This document shows positions 10,131-21,100 of a stretch of DNA of 64,000 bases, in pieces; positions within the stretch are counted from its first letter, which is position 1; each line of letters starts with the position of its first letter. The translations under genes and the position numbers were made by a program. The stretch comes from Reticulitermes speratus (taxonomy: Eukaryota; Arthropoda; Insecta; Blattodea; Rhinotermitidae). The stretch is from contig JAJKFL010000005.1 in NCBI GenBank assembly GCA_021186555.1, positions 50,747,635 through 50,811,634 of the forward strand. Direction: 5' to 3'. The notes under the pieces are model-generated. The model ran no database searches. It saw nothing but the letters and a program-made list of their open reading frames with translations, and had not been told where the DNA came from.

Positions 10131-11890
10131 AGCCCGAAGTTCTGCTATAATATTTGAAGCTCCCTTCTTCACAGAAGACGCTCCGTTTTTAGTACAAAGG
10201 CCAGCTGGTCATTGCTGTTTGTGGCAATAATCTCTTTATTCTGGCAATCGTGTGAAACATAAGTACAATGTGTGGGCGGAATACAGCATTTTTAAATGTT
10301 CAAATCGGTGTCACGTGTAGTTAGCACTGTGATTTAAATGGTTTAAATTTATCGGCAGTGGTAGGAATTTTTCCATTTACTACCACATAGACCGGATGTG
10401 AGACCCGCCAATCCACCTAACCTGGTATAGGACCTTTTTCATCGGAGTTAAAACAGCCGGAGCGTTAAAACACCACTCACACGTTGTGTCAATATGTATG
10501 GAACGTGGGTCTATACCTGTACGCTTTTTGCCGTGTGAAGTTTAGCATTGAGATGTTGATGGAGTGAGGGCAGTCTTACACTTTTTCCTTGTTCGTGACC
10601 TTATAACAGTATGTCATGTTACGAACTCCTATCATGTTTAGGAACAGTTATGTTGCTACAGTATCTACGAGGAATGCGGGACAACGGCGAACCACTAACA
10701 TACATATTTTAAATTCCAGAGCGTACTATCATCACAATGTGTAATGGCCACACCATTATATCAGGTTTGGACTGCGGTAGACTAAATAAGGTGTACCGGT
10801 ACCTTCCTATACGCCTAACTGTAACCATTCATGGCACGTACCAAGCAGGCAGTACGGTGTATCATTCCATGCCCCGTAAAGGTGTAGCAAGGCACCGAGG
10901 GCCTGTTGCCCTCGTGACGAACACTTTGGAGCTTTAAAGAAACTGTGTGAAAGTACAGTCGAACTTGCCCTTGAGCATGAAGTTCGCCTAAATAATGTAC
11001 AGGGCGTCTCTTCTGTCGTCTCACCGAGCACGGCAGCTCTATCGCACGCAAAGTCTACATCCACCGTGACATCCCGTGACAGTTGCGGTGCCCAAGACAG
11101 CTATAAAAGGGACGCACTGTATATAAATTCAGTTCCTACCTAATAGGAGACTGCCGTTCCTTTACAAAGATCAACGGTGTGGTGCTGTTTATGGAAATAA
11201 TCATTGTTTAGTCTGGGAAGCCTACAGAACCACATATGTACACTCTTTGGGTTAACTCTAAAGTTTTTAAGTGATAGATCGGATGGTATATATAGTTACC
11301 ACTTTGCTTTGAAAGATTATAACCAGAATGCCTTCCTTACTGGTTGGATAGTGTAAGATCTTTGCGCAAAGTGTTTCTAATTATGTGCACATGTCTCGCC
11401 ATTCATCTGCATATATTAGCGTTGCATATGTTGAATGGATTTTAATGAAATTTGGTATTACGTTTATACCCAAAGTGTTGTGAAATGAATTTTGAGTGTA
11501 TATCTGCCCAGAGAAACCCAGTACTTTGTAGTTCAAGTTGAAGTATAACAGTTATTTAAAAAGAGTAATCATTGTTGTGAGGTTAAAACATGGCGGTATA
11601 ATTGCTGTATGTGTTTATGTTTGCCAAATACCACGTCTGTCTGTTCTGGGTAACAGAATTTATAATTATTCTAAACTTCACGATAATATTCTGCAGAGGT
11701 CAGGGGATCTACTCTGTTGGAAATTGGCCAAAATATTCAAGGAATGGCCAAAAAATGAAAGCTGTAGAAACTTGACTGCATGTATATACATATTGTACGG
11801 AAATCTTGCATGGACACTGCAAAATGAAAATCTTAGATCATGAAGATTTGAAAGCCTCGTAGTAGTTATGAATGTGATGTGTACCGTGTA
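10131..11890. other. No gene recognised; old segmental duplication
   Basis: Sequence at about 10180-10310 resembles 11150-11290 (shared 'tgctgttt.tgg.aataatc', then 'tctgg.aa', then 'gtacaatgtgtgg' against 'gtacactctttgg'), a diverged duplication. The hairpin CGAGGGC-ctgtt-GCCCTCG lies near 10898. Coding potential is not convincing. Confidence 0.45.
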
Positions 11891-11907
11891 GTTTGGTAGA
11901 AAGGTAC

Positions 11908-11968
11908 CGACGTTTTGGAGGGATCTGCTGCTGCCTGCAGTTGCAGTGTGAAAGATTTCCTCCAAAAC
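11908..11968. repeat. Imperfect inverted repeat preceding the minisatellite
   Basis: GTTTTGGAGG near 11913 and CCTCCAAAAC near 11959 are inverted copies around a CTGCTGCCTGCAG centre. The outer ACCGACGTTTT phrase resembles the ACCGACGTTTCGG of the inverted repeat at 1679-1893. Confidence 0.6.
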
Positions 11969-11973
11969 ATAGG

Positions 11974-12738
11974 TGCATGTGTACCAAACAATGCAGTGTT
12001 ATGTCAGGTACATGTGTACCAAACAATGCAGTGTCATGTCAGGTACTTGTGTACCAAACAATGCAGTGTCATGTCAGGTACATGTGTACCAAACTGTGCA
12101 GTGTCATGTCAGGTACATGTGTACTAAATAATGCAGTATCATGTCAGGTACTTGTGTACCAAACTGTGCAGCATCATGTCAGGTACATGTGTACCAAACA
12201 ATGCAGTGTCATGTCAGGTACTTGTGTGCCAAACTGTGCAGTGTCATGTCAGGTACTTGTGTACCAAACTGTGCAGTGTCATGTCAGGTACTTGTGTACC
12301 AAACTGTGCAGTGCCATGTCAGGTACACGTGTGCCAAACAATGCAGTGTCATGTCAGGTACATGTGTACCAAACAATGCAGTGTCATGTCAGGTACATGT
12401 GTACCAAACAATGCAGTGTCATGTCAGGTAGATGTGTACCAAACAATGCAGTGTCATGTCAGGTACATGTGTACCAAACAATGCAGTGTCATGTCAGGTA
12501 CTTGTGTGCCAAACTGTGCAGTGTCATGTCAGGTACTTGTGTGCCAAACTGTGCTTTGTCATGTCAGGTACTTGTGTGCCAAACTGTGCTGTGTCATGTC
12601 AGGTACTTGTGTGCCAAACTGTGCAGTGTCATGTCAGGTACATGTGTACCAAACAATGCAGTGTCATGTCAGGTACTTGTGTACCAAACTGTACAGTGTC
12701 ATGTCAGGTACTTGTGTGCCAAACTGTGCAGCATCATG
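11974..12738. repeat. 35-bp minisatellite, about 22 copies
   Basis: A 35-bp unit built from AATGCAGTGTCATGTCAGGT + ACATGTGTACCAAAC. Two subtypes alternate: CATGTGTACC with AAACAATGCAG, and CTTGTGTRCC with AAACTGTGCAG. The dyad GGTACA-TG-TGTACC lies in the first subtype. A 35-bp period makes all three plus frames open for hundreds of bases; the implied Cys-rich repeats are artefacts of the array and not supported as a protein. Confidence 0.95.
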
Positions 12739-12799
12739 TCATATTCCAGTCTTAATGCTTGTCACCATGAGAATGTTGAATCTTATGACTATTATTAGA

Positions 12800-14977
12800 C
12801 AACAAATTGCATATTTTTTTTAAAGACAAAGTACTTTTCTATTGGTTCATCAGTTTAGAAATTTTGTATCAGCATAACAGATTATTTAATGCCAGATATG
12901 ACAAGAACATGATTATGTATGTAGAACTGAGACCAAATGCAATTCATTCATGTAATTCATGTGGTGGGCCTGAGTAAATCCGTGGAAAACCGCAGTTAAT
13001 ATAGGCAATGCCCTAGCTCAGATTCAAACTGGGTACCTTCTTAGTATATCCCACGTTGCTGCAATACCTAATCTACTTCATAAAGTGGGTTTATATTGGC
13101 TTGATTAATTGTAAATTATGATGTTTTTGAAAGGGTTTAATGATTTACAGCCAGTGAAGTAGGTGTCAGTCATTCAGATGGCTAGTTGTGTTAAGGCTGC
13201 ATATTTGTTCTGTACTGTGAAGCTATGAAGAACACAACGTGAGTGGTCCAGAACAATTGAACACAGATAAACTGCAGTGACATATGGCACTGACTTTGCT
13301 TTCCCAAAGAAGGAAAGTGATGGAATTTATTCATACTTTCCTAGCTTGTATATTTACATGTACAAAGTGGCACAGTTGTTTGTGGCCTACTGGTATGGAC
13401 ATCCATGCTTGCCATGTCCAGTCCAGCCCAGTTAGGAGGAGTTGTTCTCCCTGGGGGCAGAAGACTGCAGTGGATGAAGGCAGTTAGTTGACTGTCGACT
13501 CTCCAGTCAGCCAGGTGTTTCTGTAGCTGTTCTGTCATCACCTCTACATTGCAGTGATTTTTGTTGATGACATTGCATTGTGCTTGGCACAAGTGTTGAA
13601 GCATGCAAGATTTCGTGTTAAGAAGCCTGAAGAACGAAATTCAAATTTATGTCTTTCATTCTGGAAATATTTATGTGACACATGGTGTTTTTGACTGCAA
13701 AAAATAATTGTCTGTGTTACTTCAGAAGACTTGTTTACAGCATGCAGAATAATGATTTTCATTTCTCCAACAGCTGTCATCATTGAAAGTTTAAGTCATC
13801 TTCTTGGCATTCAAACTACTTTTATAAGTTTTTTTTTTTTTAATTCCAAAAACTTGCGGCAGTAGTATACTATAGCTATGCTGTTATATAGAACCATTAA
13901 GTATATGGTAGAAGGTTGTGGGATGTTTTCTGTAACCAGATTTTCTTATACTGTAATTTAACATGTAAATTTTGAAAGTATATCGTAGAAGAAATTATCT
14001 GGTTGCTTTTTATTTTGCATCTTCAAGATATAATGAAGTCTGTTAGCATAATTAGATTTGTGGAGATAGTTAAGTTACCTTCATGACTGGTAATTATTTG
14101 TGAATGTAATTTCAAGAAGACTTAGCAGATTAATGACAACGTTAATTTCTCTTTGAAAAAATATTTTATTGTACGTAAAGCCATTACTTCTGCCAATCCT
14201 TGATAAGTAATGCTTTCACAACTGAATATGTGACAGAATATAGTTGTTGGTCAGTACATATTTAATAGCCAACGATGGCAGTCGCCTCACATGAGGTTTG
14301 TAATTTGTTGGACTTCAGTGTCCTTATAAAAACACATATAGCACCATAAACTGGATAAAATCCAGTATAAAAAACTAAATATTTGAATTTATTTAAAGAA
14401 GAATTATACAGAGTTGTTCTATAAACTATTAAACTGAACCTCAGCAAAGTTATGTTGTAATACTGACAAAATGATAGTACTTATGACTGTGCAGATCATT
14501 TACTCTTCATGTATAATTAATGCCAGTGGAAGAGTAAAAGCCGATTTTGAACTGGATTTGGGACTATGAATGGGAGTTTCAATCAGAATTGTGTGAAAGA
14601 AAGCAGGCAGCATCAGAAACATCAGTGAGAGTTACGCTTATTCTTGTTGTCTTTGTACAGTATCGACATTGTGAGCAAGATCTGCATTAATTCTGAGTGC
14701 TGTATGAGGTGATTGTCACTAGAGTCAGTATGAGTGTTAGTACATCATTGTTTTAATTGGTGCTAAAGCAGAGAGTCCACCAACAATTAATTGTGAGTGA
14801 TGGAATATGTATGTACAAATAACGTTCAAATGAAAACAGTTAATTACTGGTTACATATGTCATATTTTTGGCATATGAAAATCGAAGCGGAGAAATAAGT
14901 ATTCGTCCAGAATGACGATTTCAGATGAGAGTCATCTTGTTGCCTGCCAGCAGAAGATTGATAGGTGGTAACCCCAC
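12800..14977. other. Upstream flank of the first alternative myosin-18 exon
   Basis: No repeat shared with the rest of the window and no coding exon was recognised. If 14978-17023 is a first exon, its promoter and 5' UTR should lie here. No clear TATA or initiator can be singled out. Confidence 0.45.
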
Positions 14978-17023
14978 ATGCTTGTGTTCCAGCATTTGTT
15001 ACTAACACCTTCCTCATTTTGGGTTTTGTTACTAACAGTCATATTTGTAGTGCTGGCACTAGTTTTACTTCTGTACAGTACTACCAACAAATGTGATCAA
15101 GTCATCATGCCTTCTTCAGAATGGCTGAATCAAGCTGGAATCAATAATGTACAGAAATTCTTTACTAGTCATGACTACCACATTTCTTCAGCATCGAAAC
15201 CTGTTCCAACATGGCGAAGCCAAACAGATAATGGTGGACCTCTGAATGGAATTGACACAGCAAAAGGGAATTACTGTAATGGTAACTTTGCGACGGAAGG
15301 GTCAATCAGCAGTAACAGCAGCAGTGATGATTCTTCGGACAGGAACGAGCACGCACCGCGTGTCGTGGCTGTGGCGATGAAGGACAACAGAATTAAACTC
15401 TCATGCCAGCCACAAGCAAGAAAGACGTCTCCATTAATATATGAGAAAAATAATCTAGTTTCAAGTTGGAGTGACTCACATCAGTCAGCAGCAAACAGTG
15501 ATAATAAAGGCATAAATCCAGATGTACCTCTTCGACCTATTTCTCTTGAACAGATCTTAAAAAATGGATCTTCAACAAAAGGACAAGAACACGTTATCAA
15601 AATGTGCCCGACTATTTCAACGTCAAACATTCTGACTCCAGCAGGTGAAAAAAACGAACAGGTGTGCAGTCAACTTTTTCTTCCTGCTGTATCGACCTTA
15701 AGTGTAAATGGCTCCAGCAACAATTTATCAACTGTAATTGCAGTCAATTCTGTTGAAAGCCAAGAAGAAATGCATGCTGTTGCTAATGCTTACCTCACTG
15801 TAGAAAAATCTGTTGCAAAGGATGAACCCCTGTCTTCCACTGTCATCGTGGTTAATTGTGCTGGTAGGCAGAAAGATGAAAGCTTGAATTCTCCCCAGTT
15901 AACATCAAAGATGAAAGACGTCAGTGGAAAAAGCGGTGTATGGACGGATGTGAGAGAGAAGTGTGTGCAAAATGAGACTCCAGTAGCGGTCAAGGTTGCA
16001 GTTAACATTCCTTCAGGGCTGGAGATCTGTAATGACATTCCACCACCAATTCCTCCTTTGCCCGTAGCTCTTAGAACAAAATTTTTTAACGAAGAGGGGA
16101 AGATAATAAATGCAGGAAAACCAAAATCTAATATTGGGTCTGTTCCCTCCACTGTCAATGGAAAAGCCCCCTTGCCCCTCAATCGATTATGCCTTCATCC
16201 AAAAATTAAGCTGAAGAATCTCCATTCCTCACCACCAGCTTTCAGCAGTCATAAACCAAGCAGGCTACCAAAGCTCTGTCCAACTCCAACTGGTCTACGC
16301 AGTGTAGATTGCCTTGTGAGTTTGTATGAGGATGGAATTGCTGCAGAGCAGAGAAGAAAAGAGATTCAGAGGGAAGGAGAACAGAAGAGGAAAATCAGTA
16401 GAAGTCTGAAGCAAAGTTGGGAAGAAGTGTTCAAGAAGTATGAGGCTCTGGAAAAGGAGTGTGACACCATGTATTCTGTGAGAAACAGAAGTGATTGCAA
16501 GTTACACTTCAACAGTAAAAGTGTTGGCAATCTGTTTGATATAACAAAGAACAGGGAGGAGAACAGGCAGTCCGGTAGGAGCAGCAACATTTTTAGTACA
16601 AGTAAAGAAAATAACCGAGAGATCTTTAAGAAAACAGAAGTAGGAAGACTGAAATCTGCACCGTGCAGTTTGTTGCACTTGAAAGATGCTGTAGAAAGTG
16701 ACAATGTAGAGGCGTCAAACACTGTAGTGTCTAGAACCATCAGTGATGTTAATTTGTGCCACAAGGCATTCAGGGAACGTGATTGGCCAACAGTTGTAAG
16801 TTGTCAGGGCAAGACAATGTGGCCAACATCATCAAAGTCAGAAAAAGAGATCAACAATAATCAAGTAGTGTCACAGAAAAGTGGAAATGAGGGTGTGTCA
16901 GTGCAGTGCGTTGGTACTAGTGCAATGATAGTGCTAGGAAATGTGGAGACTGGAGGAATAGGTGTTGTTCGTGCCAGTACTGGTCGGCAGGTATCCAGCT
17001 GTCGGTACAGGACAGAGCTAGAG
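14978..17023 (+). CDS. Long alternative first coding exon of myosin-18 (possible membrane-anchored, motor-less isoform)
   Basis: A 682-codon open frame beginning at ATG 14978, six bases after an in-frame TAA (14969-14971). It ends at a GAG|GTATGG donor in phase 0; a second phase-0 donor, CAG|GTATCC, lies at 16990. Spliced to 17993 it continues in frame into IFFRSG, the end of the myosin-18 motor. Residues about 14-33 are a strongly hydrophobic stretch that could be a signal anchor. The rest is Ser/Thr-rich and low in structure, with a proline-rich PPPIPPLP (355-362) and a charged helix about 452-500 (EQRRKEIQREGEQKRKISRS). It contains no motor sequence, so it replaces the motor; the joined protein would be 1,536 aa. 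Caution: the hydrophobic stretch is encoded by pyrimidine-rich DNA with two TACTAAC-like branch motifs (15000, 15030), so it could instead be a splice-acceptor region, with translation from Met44 (15107, better initiation context). Confidence 0.65.
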
Positions 17024-17992
17024 GTATGGTTTATGTAATTAATTCCTGTTACTGACTGTTAAGCCTCTAAAGTACAGCGGCAACTAGATATATATATACC
17101 ACCTGCTTGAACATTTAAAAACTTCACATTAGCCCACAGTGTGTATCCATGTGTTTCATATAATTCTTACAATAACTGTGTACCAGATTACAAGGTGTCA
17201 TATCCTGTAATACCACATTATGAATCTTCATTGTGATATGTTCCAATGTAATCTCTGCTGTGTAAACTATATGTGGTATTGCTTCCAGATTGAGGTGTCA
17301 TTTCTAATTATTCTGCCTGATGGTGTAGTTAATGACGCAAGATATGAATGCGTCAGGTGTAAGATTTTATTTCGGAATGCATCTGATAAATACCTCAAAA
17401 AATTACGCAGTTAGGAAACTTAGATGTGTTTATTGTATCACTTGAAGTATGCAGTGAAATTAATGTCCAAGTGGCAATGGAAGATTTCCAGGTATCTTAG
17501 CAAACTATTAATCCAGTGAACTTATTTTGAATGTTTACTTCATTAAAACGTAACAGCTTCCTGCTTGTGGAAGGTAATAATCTTGCAAAATGAATAGATT
17601 AAACCTTCAGCTCCAGCCTCTATGCACTCTATTGGTGAGTACATTTTAGGGTAATTTAAATGCAAAACTTCTCCATCCTGGGCTGTGGTTGGAATTTAAA
17701 CCCCAGCATCGAAGAGTTACTACCACTCTGTTTTAAACTTTAAATACACATTTTATTTTGTAATGTCTTTCAGCTTAGTCAGGCTGATGCTTGTTACGTG
17801 CTTCTTCGATTTACTGTCTCTCTTTTTGTAGGCTACTGTAACAATGATAGATAAACTCGAGAGGGAAACTTGGAAGATCCATTGAATGTGCATATCTACA
17901 TACAGCGGCCCTTTCGGTAACTGTTTACAAGCTGACCTTTAGTAAGAGCCCAAAAGACTCAAACTTCTACGTAACTTTGCGTTGTGTTGCAG

Positions 17993-18121
17993 ATATTCTT
18001 CCGCTCTGGTGTACTGGCTCAACTGGAAGCACAGCGAGATGAAAGACTTACAGATAATGTGGTTCGACTGCAGGCAAGGTGCCGTGGATATCTTGCTCGG
18101 CGGAAACTTAATAAACTTAAG
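17993..18121 (+). CDS. Myo18 (Mhcl): myosin-18 exon: motor end and IQ motif
   Basis: 43 codons, phase 0 on both sides (acceptor TTGCAG, donor AAG|GTAACT). Encodes [17 protein letters not shown] then the IQ core [14 protein letters not shown], the light-chain-binding lever arm. Confidence 0.95.
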
Positions 18122-21100
18122 GTAACTGCAGTCCTAATTTACAAACCAGAAACCTGTTGACTCCTGAGTTTCCAAGTGGCCACCATCACCAACATTCTCT
18201 GTACATTTCTTGCATGTCCACTCTTATCTTATGTCCAACTTGTCCTTGTCTTAAGTAGTCAGAAATTACTGATATCTGTAGAAGCCATGTAAGTTATAGA
18301 GTTTGAAATATTGCTGAAATGCTGATTTATTCACATGTTAATATTTTCTTGTCCCCTACAGATTCAAGACCTGGCTGTACGCTGTATCCAGAGAAATGTG
18401 CGCAAGTTCATGTCAGTACGTGACTGGCCATGGTGGCGACTCCTTGTGAGGGTTACGCCACTTCTGAACGTCCATCGGACAGAGGAGGAGCTGAGAATCA
18501 AAACGGTGAGTAACAGTATTAGTTAACAGAGTGTAACTAGGGCAACATTTATTTAAGACTAAACAAAGCATGAGGGTTACAATAAAAATTTCCCATTCCA
18601 TTTTTTAATGCCTTTGCTAAAATTGCCATACCCAAGCTGGTAAGTACTGTGGTCAGTTCATGTTCGCATTTATTATGTTTGTCTCTTTAATAAGCACACA
18701 TTCATTCTGTTTACTTTGCAAAGAAGAATACAGAAATTTTTCACGTTAATGTATGAGACATGAAATGAATGCAGCTTTCCTGAATGTTACACCATTGGTT
18801 CTGTGGATCTGATGCGTGTTTGGGAATAAAATCTTTTATAAGAACTAAGGCGATACATACTATAAGCCCTGTAGACTGACATACACTCGTATGAGTAGGC
18901 TATATATTGGACTTTTTCCATCATCTCAGACGAATATAATTTGTTTTTCTTATATTTAGTCAAATACATGGTAAAGGTAAAGGTAAAGTTCTCCCTAGAA
19001 CGGGCCATGAAGGCCCAGAGGGGGGGTAGAGGTATAGCTCTACTCTTTCTTTAACCCTGGCACTAGATGAGGGTGGGTGGTCAACTCCACGCCCTGGCCG
19101 CTTTACCCCCGGGAAAGAGAACCGGTACCCATTGTATAGGAGGCTGAGTGGACCCCAGGGCCAGTCTGGACGGCTGCAGAAAATCTCGCCTTCGCCGGGA
19201 TTCGATCCCCGGGCCGTCCAGCCCGTAGTGAGTTGCTGTACTGGCTACGCTATCCTGGCCCACAGTCAAATACATGCCATAACAAAAAAAGGTTTCAGAT
19301 GGAAGTTTTCAAGATCATTATGAGAAGGATGATTTTACTGTGTGTGCTGGTGTTTAATTCACTGAGCCTCTTTTGGGAAGAAAAAAAAAATGATAATTTA
19401 ATTTGAGCTTTATGCAAAGTGGGGATTACACTGAGTTGACACAACCCACAAAGAAACTTGCGTAGAAACCCTTTTTGTGAATCCAATTCTACCAAATTTT
19501 TACTGAAATTCATTTACCATTCTTAGATAATTAACTTTAAACTAGATAAAGATTACAGTGATCTGGGATGTGATACCTTGTAGTTTGGCATGTAGATATT
19601 AACAAGTTGGGAAGTGACTATCTGGAGTTGTCAGATAAAATAATGTCTGTATATTAGGCATCATGTTTCATGAATACAGCTGTTAGCATGTTGAAGCACT
19701 GAATGTATTAACAGTTGCTGTGATACACTGTGTAGAAGTCAGCTGATCTTCTTTATGTTATTGACTGCATGAAAGCCAGTTAATAATAATGGTTGAATGC
19801 TCCTCACAGTCCATCTTAATGTAATGTGATAGTGACAGCCCAGTCTCTTTGACGTTGTGTTCACAAAGATCACTATGTGAAGACAACACAGATATTTTAT
19901 AGAACAGGAAGCACTTACAGGAATGACTGTAACTATAAGGAGATAAACCTGTAGGAGACTGATTCACTTGCTAGTTATATCTCTTGATGGCGTGAGTTTT
20001 TCTGGCTTGGCATGGACATATTAATTTTTACCATGTAAACACACAGAGACCAGCATATGGCATGCTAGGCCATTCGCCAGTACATTTTAGAGACCAACGT
20101 GTGGTCCCTTAGGATGATACAGGTTAAAACACACCTTTTCGGAGCAGTTTTGGGTAATCAAGAGCAGTAAGTAGTAATTTCTCAGAATAGACTGATTATA
20201 TAACGTTTGAAATTGATCGGAGCATTTAGATTTTAGTATTCTGGGTTATGACACCATGTAGCCTTGTAGGTTTCTGCCAGTGTTTCAGATCATCTCCATC
20301 ATCTACCATGAAAATGGAGGCAACTGGTTCCTCAAAATGCTACAAGACTGCATGGTGTCATAATCTAAAATACCACAATCAAAATTTTTATAAAATATTT
20401 TCAGGCTAGCAGCTGCCTCAGGTGGTTCAATGGCGAGTAAAACAATGTTTTGAGCACCATCTCTGTCTTCGTCATCAGTTCCCTGTTGACAAGCACAGAG
20501 GTGGTCCTCGAAACTACCTGATGCGGCTGCTAGCCCGAGAATATTTCATTGAATTCTGTCTTTGTGAAAGCTTTAAATTTTAATCTAAATTTTATCTACC
20601 ATGGAATCATAAACTGTTACATTGCCCAGATTTTGTTACTGTTGGAACATAATAATTCAGTGTACTGTAGGCTGTTTAAAGTGCACTGCATGGGATATAC
20701 AAACATTGTTCCTTGCAAAATTGGAGGTTCTCGTAGCAGTGTTGCTGAATAGTCAGTCAGTCTTCAAAGATGTCATACTGTGCTGTTGGGCGCGTAGTTT
20801 ATGACATTTCAGAGGATCACATTGCCTTCCTCTTCAGAACTGAGCAGTTTTCTTGGATTGTGATCCATCTGTACATCAGTAAGTACTCGCCCAGTGACAC
20901 ACTGTCACATCCCACAAGATTTTCCACTTTATCGTTGTTTGTTGTGGACTGCAGGAGGAACTTGAGCAGCTGAGAGCCAAGGTGGAGAAGCTGGAGCAAG
21001 AACGCACTCACCTCAAACATGACAACGACCGACTTGAAGCTAAGGTAAGTAATCTGTATTTGTTGGTCTGAACACTACAATAAGTAATACTGGTCCATGA

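Noticed and set aside
14978-17023. The long exon as a cassette within the canonical motor protein
   Set aside because: It would insert nearly 700 residues between the converter and the IQ lever arm; a phase-0 acceptor at 14992 makes it possible in principle, but an alternative start fits better.
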